NCBI GenBank assembly: GCA_037721555.1
Contig: JBBJOI010000004.1
Coordinates: 62,001-126,000 of the forward strand
DNA: 64,000 bases
Reading direction: 5' to 3'
DNA from: Gaiellasilicea sp037721555
Lineage (GTDB): Bacteria; Actinomycetota; Thermoleophilia; Gaiellales; Gaiellaceae
The translations under genes were made by a program, and so were the position numbers. Positions 32,443 through 39,331 of this stretch are shown here, piece by piece. The number at the start of each line of letters is the position of its first letter. Position 1 is the stretch's first letter. Below the pieces are notes generated by a model. That model was not told the DNA's origin and searched no databases. It saw only the letters and a program-made list of their open reading frames with translations.

Positions 32443-33480
32443 GTGGTTCGCAGGATCCTCTTCACGTCCGTCGCGCTCGCGCCGCTCGTCATCCTCCTCC
32501 ACTACGTCCTCGAGCTGGACGAAACCGTCGAATTCATCCTCTCCGCGGCCGCGTTGGTCCCCCTCGCCTGGCTGATCGGCGAGGCGACCGAGCACGCCGC
32601 CGAGCACACCGGGCCCGGCATCGGCGGCTTCCTCAATGCGACCTTCGGGAATGCGCCGGAGCTGATCATCGCGCTGCTCGCGGTGAACCAGGGACTGACG
32701 GAGGTCGTACGCGGCTCGCTCACGGGATCTGTGATCGGCAACCTGCTGCTCGTGCTCGGCTTCTCGCTCCTCTTTGGCGGGCGTGGTGAGATCGATCGGC
32801 AATCGAGCTTCATCGCGCTCGGGCTCGTCGCGCTGTCGGCACTCGTCTTCCTGATCCCGTCGATTCCCGGCTGGAGCGGCGATCCCGACCGCAGCTCGCT
32901 CGCCGACCTCTCGATCCCCGTCTCGGTCGCGCTCCTCGTTGCCTATCTCGGCCTCACGTTCTATTCGCTCCGGAGGCACGCGACGATGCACATCGCGAGC
33001 GACGAGGAGATTAAGGGTTGGTCACTGCGCGCAGCACTGCTCGTGCTCGGAGTCGCTACGGTGCTGACCGCGCTCGTCGCCGAGATCCTTGTGGGGACGC
33101 TCGAGGTCTTCTCCGAGGAGGTGGGCCTCTCGGAATTCTTCGTCGCAGCTGTCATTGTTGCCATTGTAGGCAACGCTGCTGAGCACGGAGGCGCCGTCGT
33201 CGTCGCTGCTCGCGGCAAGATCAAGCTGGCCGCGGAGATCGCGTTCGCGTCGAGTGCTCAGGTCGCAGTGTTCCTCATCCCCGCCGTCGCCCTGCTCGCG
33301 CTGTTGATCGAGCCGGTCTCGCTCGCCTTTCGAGAGGTCGAGATCATCGCGCTCGTCGTCTCCGTTGTCGTCTCCGCTGCGCTTCTCGCCAACGGGCACT
33401 CGAGCAGGCTGAAGGGCATCATCCTGATCACCGTCTACGTCGGCATTGCGGTCGCGTTCTTCCTCTCTGGCGAACGCTAG
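32443..33480 (+). CDS. Ca2+/H+ antiporter, CaCA superfamily
   Basis: 345 residues from GTG 32443, with ten to eleven membrane segments. The two alpha repeats are GEATEHAAEHTGPGIGGFLN with ATFGNAPELIIALLAVNQG, and AAVIVAIVGNAAEHGGAVVV with AARGKIKLAAEIAFASSAQV. These GNA-E motifs bind the cation. This is the Cax/ChaA type, which expels Ca2+ in exchange for protons at the plasma membrane. A short acidic cytoplasmic region (SDEEIKGWS) lies between the halves. Its TAG shares a CTAG with the stop of the convergent gene. Confidence 0.9.
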   Translation: MVRRILFTSVALAPLVILLHYVLELDETVEFILSAAALVPLAWLIGEATEHAAEHTGPGIGGFLNATFGNAPELIIALLAVNQGLTEVVRGSLTGSVIGNLLLVLGFSLLFGGRGEIDRQSSFIALGLVALSALVFLIPSIPGWSGDPDRSSLADLSIPVSVALLVAYLGLTFYSLRRHATMHIASDEEIKGWSLRAALLVLGVATVLTALVAEILVGTLEVFSEEVGLSEFFVAAVIVAIVGNAAEHGGAVVVAARGKIKLAAEIAFASSAQVAVFLIPAVALLALLIEPVSLAFREVEIIALVVSVVVSAALLANGHSSRLKGIILITVYVGIAVAFFLSGER

Positions 33481-34796
33481 AACGTCGAGGCTGCGCGCGT
33501 GAGCGGGTACGTGGCGAAGTAGAGCTTCTGGATCGTGCCGTCTCCGTCGCGCACGATCCGCAGCAGCTCCCCCCGCTCGCGCCCCTCGATCGAGCGCCAG
33601 CGCTCGTCGTCGACCCGTTCGAAAGAGGACGTATCGCGCCCCGGCACGCCGTCGACGGCGCGTGCCTGCAGGCGGCCCTCGCGCCACGAGAACACGAGCT
33701 CGTGTCCCTCGGACCACCAGCGGCCGAGCAGCGGAAGCACGTCATCCGGCGGCTCGTCGCCCGGCTGCCAGAACTTCGGCTCCTGCGGCAGCGCCTCGAT
33801 CGCCGCCCTCGCAAGCTCGAGCGCCAGGGCCTCGGGCCTGCCCCCCGCGCTCGTGTTCGTGAGCGCCGCCGCGCCGATCCCGGTCGTCCGGTTGACGACG
33901 AGCCCAGCCAAGTGTCCCGGCATCGCGCCGCCGTGTCCGACGAAGACGTGGTCGCCGGAGCGGTACAGCTCGAGCCCGGTTCCCCACGCGAGCGACCAGT
34001 GTTCGTGATCGACCATCGTGCGGACGTGCGACATCTCCTCGAGGGTCGACGCCGAGAGCACGCGGTCGTTGCCGTCGACGAGGAACGAGCCCCAGAGCGC
34101 GAGGTCGCCTACGGTCGACCAGAGCTTGCCGAGGGCGCCCGCACCCCCGAGATCGGGTTCCCGCTCGAGGCGCACGACGTCCGTATACGGCTCGACGAAG
34201 TAGCCGCGCGCGGCCGGCCGCTCGGCCTCCGCCGTCGTCCGGTCGAGCTCGAGCGGGAGGAGCACCCGCTCGCGCAGCGCTTCCTCCCACGTCCCGCCCG
34301 TCTTGCGGGCGACTACTTCGCCGAGGAGCGCGAAAGCGAGGTTGGAGTAGTGCCACCAGGTGCCCGGAACGAGAGGCTGCTCGGCGGCAGCGGTCTCCGC
34401 CACGAGCTGTTCGCGCGTCGGCGCCTGCAACGTCTCCCAGATCTCCCCCGGAGGTTCCCGCTGAAGGCCCGAAGCGTGGGCGAGCATGCGCGCAAGCGTC
34501 GGCCCGTGCGCACTCTCGGGGACATGGTCGGTCAGCTGATCGTCGAGCGACAGCTCGCCTGCGTCCCGCAGTTGCAGCACGCAGACGGCGGTGAACGTCT
34601 TGGTGATCGAGCCGATGCGGTACTGGGTGTCGGGAGAGGCGACGACCTCCGCCTCCACGTCCGCGAGCCCGGCCGAGTCCTGCCACAGAATCTCGCCGCG
34701 CCGGAACACGGACGCCGAGACCGAGGGCAGACGCTGCTCCGACTGCGCCGTCCGCAGCTTCCGGCCAAGCTCCCGGTGCAGCTCAGGCGCCGACAC
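33477..34796 (-). CDS. Class C beta-lactamase-like serine hydrolase
   Basis: 439 residues from GTG 34796. SxxK is at Ser63 (GSITKTF), YxN at Tyr150 (YSNLAF), and the third motif HGG in FVGHGGAMPGHLAGL. A C-terminal lipocalin-like extension (about 340-439) follows. There is no signal peptide, so it is probably a cytoplasmic esterase/peptidase rather than a secreted resistance enzyme. The start overlaps the threonine aldolase stop by 14 bp, so the two are co-transcribed. Confidence 0.85.
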   Translation of the reverse strand: MSAPELHRELGRKLRTAQSEQRLPSVSASVFRRGEILWQDSAGLADVEAEVVASPDTQYRIGSITKTFTAVCVLQLRDAGELSLDDQLTDHVPESAHGPTLARMLAHASGLQREPPGEIWETLQAPTREQLVAETAAAEQPLVPGTWWHYSNLAFALLGEVVARKTGGTWEEALRERVLLPLELDRTTAEAERPAARGYFVEPYTDVVRLEREPDLGGAGALGKLWSTVGDLALWGSFLVDGNDRVLSASTLEEMSHVRTMVDHEHWSLAWGTGLELYRSGDHVFVGHGGAMPGHLAGLVVNRTTGIGAAALTNTSAGGRPEALALELARAAIEALPQEPKFWQPGDEPPDDVLPLLGRWWSEGHELVFSWREGRLQARAVDGVPGRDTSSFERVDDERWRSIEGRERGELLRIVRDGDGTIQKLYFATYPLTRAASTF

Positions 34797-35817
34797 GCGC
34801 TCCGAGCGCGAGCGGGATCAGCTCGATTGCGCGCTCGACGTCTTCGTCGTCCACGTCGAGGTGAGTCACCGCTCGCAGAACGCCGGGATGGATCGTCGCC
34901 GAGAGGCCGACACCGTGCTCGGCCAGGAGCGCGGACGCATCGGCGTGCGAGAGCGGGCGCACGTCGAGCTGAACGAAGTTCGTCTCCACGCGATCCGGAT
35001 CGACGACCAAGCCCGCGTCGGCGAGGCCGAGCGCGAGGCGCTTCGCCCGGTCGTGGTCGTCGGCAAGACGATCGACGTGGTGGTCGAAGGCGTAGACACC
35101 GGCAGCGGCGACGATGCCCGCCTGGCGGAAGGCGCCGCCGAAAAGGTGCTTGAGCCGGCGCGCGCGTGCCATGGGCTCCGAGGCACCGGCGAGGAGCGCG
35201 CCGAGCGGGCAGCCGAGTCCCTTCGAGAGACACAGCGTGACAGTGTCGAAACGGCGGCCGATCGCCGCCGGCTCCTCCCCGCTCCCAACGGCCGCGTTGA
35301 TGAGTCTGGCGCCGTCGAGGTGGAAGCGAAGATCGAGCTCGTCACACGTCTCCCGAAGCGTATCGATCTCCTCGAGCGGCCAGATTCGCCCACCGGACGC
35401 GTTGTGGGTGTTCTCGACCCACACGACCTTCGTGCGCGGCGAGTGAACTGCGGGAACGCGGTAGGCGGCCCGCACCTGCTCGGGCGTGAAGCGCCCGGCA
35501 ACCCCGGGCAACCCACGCGTGACGACGCCGGAGTGCACAGCAGGGCCGCCGAGCTCAGAGATGAAGACGTGGCAGTTCTCCTCGCCGAGGAGCTCGTCGC
35601 CAGGCTCGGTGTGCAGGCGCAGAGCGATCTGGTTGGCCATCGTCGCCGTCGGCAGGAAGACGGCCTCCTCCTGCCCGAGCAGCACTGCCGCGCGCGCCTC
35701 GAGCTCGTTCACGGTGGGATCCTCCCGCTTCTGCTCGTCGCCGACGGCGGCCGCGGCGATCGCCGCGCGCATGCCGGCGGTGGGCCGCGTAGCGGTGTCG
35801 GAGCGCAGGTCGATCAC
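34783..35817 (-). CDS. ltaE: Low-specificity threonine aldolase
   Basis: 344 residues. N-terminal MIDLRSDTATRPTAGMRAAI is diagnostic. The PLP lysine is Lys199 in LCLSKGLGCPLG, and ENTHNASGGRIWPLEEI and FHLDGARLINAAVG line the site. It cleaves threonine/allo-threonine to glycine and acetaldehyde. Glycine made here could feed the glycine cleavage operon 6 kb away, but that link is only an inference. It is the first gene of a two-gene unit with the serine hydrolase. Confidence 0.92.
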   Translation of the reverse strand: MIDLRSDTATRPTAGMRAAIAAAAVGDEQKREDPTVNELEARAAVLLGQEEAVFLPTATMANQIALRLHTEPGDELLGEENCHVFISELGGPAVHSGVVTRGLPGVAGRFTPEQVRAAYRVPAVHSPRTKVVWVENTHNASGGRIWPLEEIDTLRETCDELDLRFHLDGARLINAAVGSGEEPAAIGRRFDTVTLCLSKGLGCPLGALLAGASEPMARARRLKHLFGGAFRQAGIVAAAGVYAFDHHVDRLADDHDRAKRLALGLADAGLVVDPDRVETNFVQLDVRPLSHADASALLAEHGVGLSATIHPGVLRAVTHLDVDDEDVERAIELIPLALGARVGA

Positions 35818-35841
35818 CCACTGATTGTAGGAGTAGTTACT

Positions 35842-35857
35842 GTAGCCGATGTGCTAC
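35842..35857. promoter_or_regulatory. Inverted repeat upstream of toxin-antitoxin operon
   Basis: GTAGC, 6-bp spacer, GCTAC, just before a TACGAT (35855-35860) that could serve as a -10 box. TA operons are usually repressed by their antitoxin at such palindromes. No clear -35 box was found. Confidence 0.4.
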
Positions 35858-35866
35858 GATAGCTCG

Positions 35867-36106
35867 GTGGCCGACGTCTCAGTCCGCGAGCTCCGAAACC
35901 GCACCGCCGAGGTCCTGCGTCGCGTGGAAGGTGGAGAGCGGGTTCGCGTGACAGTCGACCGGCGACCGGTCGCAGAGCTGATCCCCCTACCGCGTCGCGC
36001 CGCCTGGCTCTCCAGAGCACGAGTTCTCGAGACGCTGGTTCAAGCAGATGCCGGCTTGCGCAGCGATCTCGCTCGCGCGCTTCCGGACACGATCGACGAG
36101 CTGTGA
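35867..36106 (+). CDS. Type II antitoxin, Phd/YefM-like
   Basis: 79 residues from GTG 35867; an ATG at 35849 would add six residues. VADVSVRELRNRTAEVLRRV then GGERVRVTVDRRPVAELIPL is the Phd/YefM DNA-binding N-terminal domain. The C-terminal tail (AGLRSDLARALPDTIDEL) should wrap the toxin. The stop overlaps the toxin start as GTGA. It probably represses its own promoter at the palindrome 10 bp upstream. Confidence 0.85.
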   Translation: MADVSVRELRNRTAEVLRRVEGGERVRVTVDRRPVAELIPLPRRAAWLSRARVLETLVQADAGLRSDLARALPDTIDEL

Positions 36107-36489
36107 GGGCCGTTCTCGACACCTCGGTCTTCGTCGCCGACGAGGAAGGCCGGCGGCTTGACACCACTGCAATCCCGGACGAGGCCGCCGTCTCAGTGGT
36201 GACGCTCGCGGAGCTCGAGCTGGGCGTCCATCTGGCGACCTCGGGCGAGATTCGAGCCGCTCGGCTGGCGACGCTGCGCGCGGTTCAATCGAGCTACGAC
36301 AGCCTCCCGATCGACGGCGATGTCGCCTCCTCGTTTGCCCAACTGGTCGCAACCGCCCGAGCCGCGGGGCGCAAACCGAAGGTGCAGGACGCGTGGATCG
36401 CCGCCACGGCGCTCGCCCACGCTGCGGCGGTGCTCACGCAGGACAGCGACTTCGACGATTTTACCGGCATTCACGTCGTTCGGGTGTAG
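36103..36489 (+). CDS. VapC-type PIN toxin
   Basis: 128 residues from GTG 36103. PIN domain acidic residues: Asp6 in VLDTSVFVADE, Glu in VVTLAELELGVHL, Asp in KVQDAWIAATALAHAAAVLT and then QDSDFDDF. It cleaves RNA when freed from its antitoxin. It is fully paired with the upstream Phd-like antitoxin, a somewhat less common combination than VapB. Confidence 0.88.
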   Translation: MRAVLDTSVFVADEEGRRLDTTAIPDEAAVSVVTLAELELGVHLATSGEIRAARLATLRAVQSSYDSLPIDGDVASSFAQLVATARAAGRKPKVQDAWIAATALAHAAAVLTQDSDFDDFTGIHVVRV

Positions 36490-36496
36490 GTAGACG

Positions 36497-36709
36497 ATGA
36501 GCGACATCGTGCGCTTGACGATCGTCCGCAACGAGCCGGAGGCCGATCTGCTCTGCGACCTGCTCCGCAGCGAAGGCATCCGCTGCATGCATCGCGTCAC
36601 CGACCTCGGCGCCGGCTCGCTCGACGGTGTCGCGCCGATCGGGGCGCGCGAGGTGCTGGTGAACGAGGACGATCTCGAGCGCGCCCGCGAGTTGGCCGGC
36701 TCCCCGTAG
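36497..36709 (+). CDS. DUF2007-like small protein
   Basis: 70 residues: MSDIVRLTIVRNEPEADLLC, then DLLRSEGIRCMHRVTD and GAREVLVNEDDLERARELAG. The layout (strand-helix-strand, then V-x-x-x-D-x-x-x-A) fits the DUF2007 putative signal-transducing family. It starts 7 bp after the VapC stop and may be in the same transcript. Function is unknown. Confidence 0.75.
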   Translation: MSDIVRLTIVRNEPEADLLCDLLRSEGIRCMHRVTDLGAGSLDGVAPIGAREVLVNEDDLERARELAGSP

Positions 36710-36718
36710 CCTCCGCGG

Positions 36719-37117
36719 TCAGGCGCCGGCGGGCCAGTGCTCGACCGTGAGCTCCGGCATCGGGAAGTGCCTCGGGTTTCCTGTCGCGAGCCGGCCCCCG
36801 ATCGTGGCCGCCGCCGCTGCGATGAGGCAGTCGCCCTGCGCGAGCGTCAGGCCGCGCGAACCGAACTCTCGTCGCCAAGATCCGGCCAGCCAGCCCTCAT
36901 GCGCCCCGAGCGGAACCATTCGCATGCCTTCCACCAATCTCTCTGCGACCCGACGCTCCGGCTCCGCCCCGGTACCGCGCGCGATCTCGTCGACGTTCAC
37001 GGCGCAGATGTGCGGTAGGTCTCCCACCGCCTTCAGCTTCTGGAGCCGCTGCCGAGCACCTCGATGACCGCGGAGCAGGTCGATCAACACGCTCGAGTCC
37101 AGCAGGACGGCAGCCAT
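36719..37117 (-). CDS. VapC-type PIN toxin
   Basis: 132 residues from ATG 37117. MAAVLLDSSVLIDLLRGHRG (first Asp) and later GLTLAQGDCLIAAAAATIGG with GRLATGNPRHFPMPEL (later acidic site and the typical NxxHFP tail). An RNA-cleaving toxin. Its ATG shares its first base with the TGA of the RHH antitoxin (TGATG), giving tight coupling. Confidence 0.88.
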   Translation of the reverse strand: MAAVLLDSSVLIDLLRGHRGARQRLQKLKAVGDLPHICAVNVDEIARGTGAEPERRVAERLVEGMRMVPLGAHEGWLAGSWRREFGSRGLTLAQGDCLIAAAAATIGGRLATGNPRHFPMPELTVEHWPAGA

Positions 37118-37356
37118 CAGCCGACTCGACGGGGATCGAGCCTTCGCTGCGCCGCGACCCACGCTGCCGGATCCTCGTCCCACTCATGCCCGAAGGCCGG
37201 AATCGCTCCCACCGCCGACTCGATCAGCTCCCAGCGACGAGCGTCGTCGAGCTCGCGCCGCACCGCGCGTGCAATGAACGCGCTGCGACCACCGCGTCCG
37301 GCCCGCCTGTCGAGCTCGCGCACCGTTTCCTCGTCAAGTGTGATGTGCAACCTCAT
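37117..37356 (-). CDS. Ribbon-helix-helix (VapB/CopG-like) antitoxin
   Basis: 79 residues from ATG 37356. MRLHITLDEETVRELDRRAG and GGRSAFIARAVRRELDDARR form the RHH DNA-binding domain; the tail WDEDPAAWVAAQRRLDPRRV binds the toxin. Upstream (about 37359-37379) lies a direct repeat, CACACGCTA twice, in the 34 bp before rlmN, a good operator candidate that could also touch rlmN expression. Confidence 0.85.
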   Translation of the reverse strand: MRLHITLDEETVRELDRRAGRGGRSAFIARAVRRELDDARRWELIESAVGAIPAFGHEWDEDPAAWVAAQRRLDPRRVG

Positions 37357-37390
37357 GCACACACGCTAGCACACGCTATCCTGCGGAGAC

Positions 37391-38371
37391 ATGGATCTCG
37401 CCTTGGTGGAGCAGCTGGTCGTTGAACGCAACGAGCCGTCCTTTCACGCCCGACAAGTCTGGGAGTGGGCCGCCCGCGGCGCCTCCGGCTACGAGGAGAT
37501 GACGAACCTCCCGGCAAGGCTGCGCGCGGTGCTCGCAGACGAGGTGCCGTTCTCGACGCTCGAGCTCCAGGACGAGGCCCACTCTGCGGACGGCACGGTC
37601 AAGGCGCTCTTCCGCACGGCAGACCGGCACCCGGTGGAAGCGGTGTTGATGCGCTATCGCGACGGCCGGCGTTCCGTCTGCGTGTCCTCACAATCCGGGT
37701 GCCCACTCACCTGCAGCTTCTGCGCCACCGGTGCCATGCGCTTCGGCCGGAACCTGACCGCTTCCGAGATCCTCGACCAGGTGCTCCACTTCCGCCGGAT
37801 CGAGCCGCTGGACCACCTCGTGTTCATGGGCATGGGCGAGCCGATGCTGAACCACGATCAGGTGCTGGCGGCGGCGCGACGTCTGCCGGACGTGGGCATC
37901 ACCCACCGCCGCACGACGATCTCGACGGTCGGCTGGCTGCCTGGGCTCACGCGCTTCGTCGACGAGGTGGAGGAGCCGATCAGGCTCGCGCTCTCGCTGC
38001 ACGCAGCCGACCCAGCCCTTCGGTCGCAGCTCATGCCGGTCAACGCTCGCTATCCCCTGGCCGACGTGCTGGCGGAGTGCCGGCGCTACTTCGAGCTGCG
38101 CCACCGCAAGGTCTTCGTCGAGTACGTCATGCTGGCCGGCGTCAACGACTCGCCGGTGCAGGCACGCGAGCTCGCCGAGCTGCTCCATCGCGACATGTTC
38201 AAGGTGAACCTGATCCCGTACAACCCAACGGGGTTGTACGACGGCTCGTCCCGCGACGCGATCGCCGCCTTCAAGCACGTCCTCGACCGCGCGCGCCTGC
38301 CGTCGACCGTGCGGCTCACGCGCGGCCGGGACATCGCGGCCGCGTGCGGGCAGCTGGCGGCAACGCGCTAG
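37391..38371 (+). CDS. rlmN: Dual-specificity rRNA/tRNA adenine-C2 methyltransferase
   Basis: 326 residues, radical SAM. Cluster motif CPLTCSFC has Cys104, Cys108 and Cys111. The catalytic Cys of the family is in the C-terminal part near GRDIAAACGQLA. Other motifs: FMGMGEPMLN, SLHAADPALRSQLMP and EYVMLAGVNDS. It methylates A2503 of 23S rRNA and A37 of tRNA. It starts 34 bp after the antitoxin start (divergent). The TAG is the CTAG of element E2. Confidence 0.93.
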   Translation: MDLALVEQLVVERNEPSFHARQVWEWAARGASGYEEMTNLPARLRAVLADEVPFSTLELQDEAHSADGTVKALFRTADRHPVEAVLMRYRDGRRSVCVSSQSGCPLTCSFCATGAMRFGRNLTASEILDQVLHFRRIEPLDHLVFMGMGEPMLNHDQVLAAARRLPDVGITHRRTTISTVGWLPGLTRFVDEVEEPIRLALSLHAADPALRSQLMPVNARYPLADVLAECRRYFELRHRKVFVEYVMLAGVNDSPVQARELAELLHRDMFKVNLIPYNPTGLYDGSSRDAIAAFKHVLDRARLPSTVRLTRGRDIAAACGQLAATR

Positions 38372-38536
38372 AGCAACCGTCCGCACGTTTGGTGCGTGAT
38401 CCGGGGGATGGATCGTCGTTCGTGGCGAAGGACGCAGGGAGTCCCGATAGTGGTTCTATCGGGGCGACCGACGACGCAGCCACGGGCGGCGAGACGCCGC
38501 CGGGCGCGTGCCTGACCTTGCAGACAGGTGCTCTAG
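38368..38536. repeat. CTAG-bounded 169-bp inverted-repeat element E2
   Basis: Left end CTAGAGCAACCGTCCGCACG; right end, inverted, CTAGAGCACCTGTCTGCAAG. The core is nearly the same as E1: AAGGACGCAGGGAG, hairpin 38441-38465, CGACCGACGACGC, then a GGCGGCG/CGCCGCC hairpin. CTAG at each end supplies the stop of rlmN (plus strand) and of the PIN remnant (minus strand), as expected if one shared CTAG was duplicated on insertion. Confidence 0.87.
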
Positions 38537-38642
38537 TACGCCGGCGCGTGCCCTGGCAGCATCGGGAAGTGGCGGATGTCCGTCGTCGCAGCTCGGCCTC
38601 CCCCTCGTGGCACTGTCGCGGCGATCAGATAGTCGACTCGTC
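38533..38642 (-). pseudogene. C-terminal remnant of a PIN-domain toxin
   Basis: The minus strand reads VDYLIAATVPRGGGRAATTD then IRHFPMLPGHAPAY and stops at TAG 38533. This is the end of a VapC/PIN protein (DxLIAAT...DxxHFP). The N-terminal two-thirds are missing: the frame upstream to 38757 has no homology. Next to two whole TA pairs, it indicates turnover of toxin genes here. Confidence 0.65.
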
Positions 38643-38699
38643 GATTCCGGGGTGCGCGCCCCGATACAGCATGGCGAGGGCGCCCCACGCGAGCGGACG

Positions 38700-39290
38700 C
38701 TAGTCCGGCCAGACGTCGGTCTCGGGATGCAGGTCGTACGCGCCCCCGCTCCGGCACTGGCCCGAGTGGTAATCACCGTCGGCCGCGATCGCGTCACGCG
38801 CGGCCACGAAGTCCGCGATCGCGCGCGCGCCGATCGGTCGCACGCCGAGACGGAGCGCCACGAGCTCGGACGACTGCACGGCATAGCACTGCGTCTGCGC
38901 CTCGTTCGTGACGCCACGCAGGTGCCACGACTCGTGCGCGAGCGTGATGATCCCCGCCACCAGGTCGTAGGTCTCCTCCCGACAGATCGTCCGAAGGCAG
39001 GAGAACTCGTGTGGCTCCTCGGCGCGCCAGACCCGCTCGAGGCTCGCGCACGTGGCCGCGGAGAGATGAGTGTTGTCGGCCGGTCGCCCATTCGCGTCGA
39101 AGTCGACCCAGCCGGCGTTCGGCGTGATCTCGACGAGCCGCGCCAGGAAGCCGGGGCAGTCGACGTCCACCTGGCGCTGCGCGACCTCTGTCGCCACGAG
39201 CGCGAGCCGCCGCTCGTTCTGCTCGCGGCGCAGCACCTGCCAGCCGCCTAAGGCCAGGACCAGCGCGAGCAGGACGAGGGCGGACCGCAC
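38700..39290 (-). CDS. Membrane-anchored protein with HExxH-like site
   Basis: 196 residues from GTG 39290. The N-terminal hydrophobic segment (SALVLLALVLALGGWQVL) is a signal anchor. AGIITLAHESWHLRGVTNEA contains HESWH, a zincin-type HExxH, followed by QTQCYAVQ. Six Cys (VDCPGF, ATCAS, FSCLRTICRE, QCYAV, GQCRSG) could make disulfides outside the cell. It could be a secreted peptidase or a peptidase-like protein; a third metal ligand is not obvious. Confidence 0.65.
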   Translation of the reverse strand: MRSALVLLALVLALGGWQVLRREQNERRLALVATEVAQRQVDVDCPGFLARLVEITPNAGWVDFDANGRPADNTHLSAATCASLERVWRAEEPHEFSCLRTICREETYDLVAGIITLAHESWHLRGVTNEAQTQCYAVQSSELVALRLGVRPIGARAIADFVAARDAIAADGDYHSGQCRSGGAYDLHPETDVWPD

Positions 39291-39331
39291 CCTCCACGTA
39301 TCGGCTCGATCCGGCCGAGGATTAGAAGCGC

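Noticed and set aside
33477..34796. Antibiotic-resistance beta-lactamase
   Set aside because: There is no signal peptide, a C-terminal lipocalin-like extension is present, and it is coupled to threonine aldolase. A general serine hydrolase is more likely.
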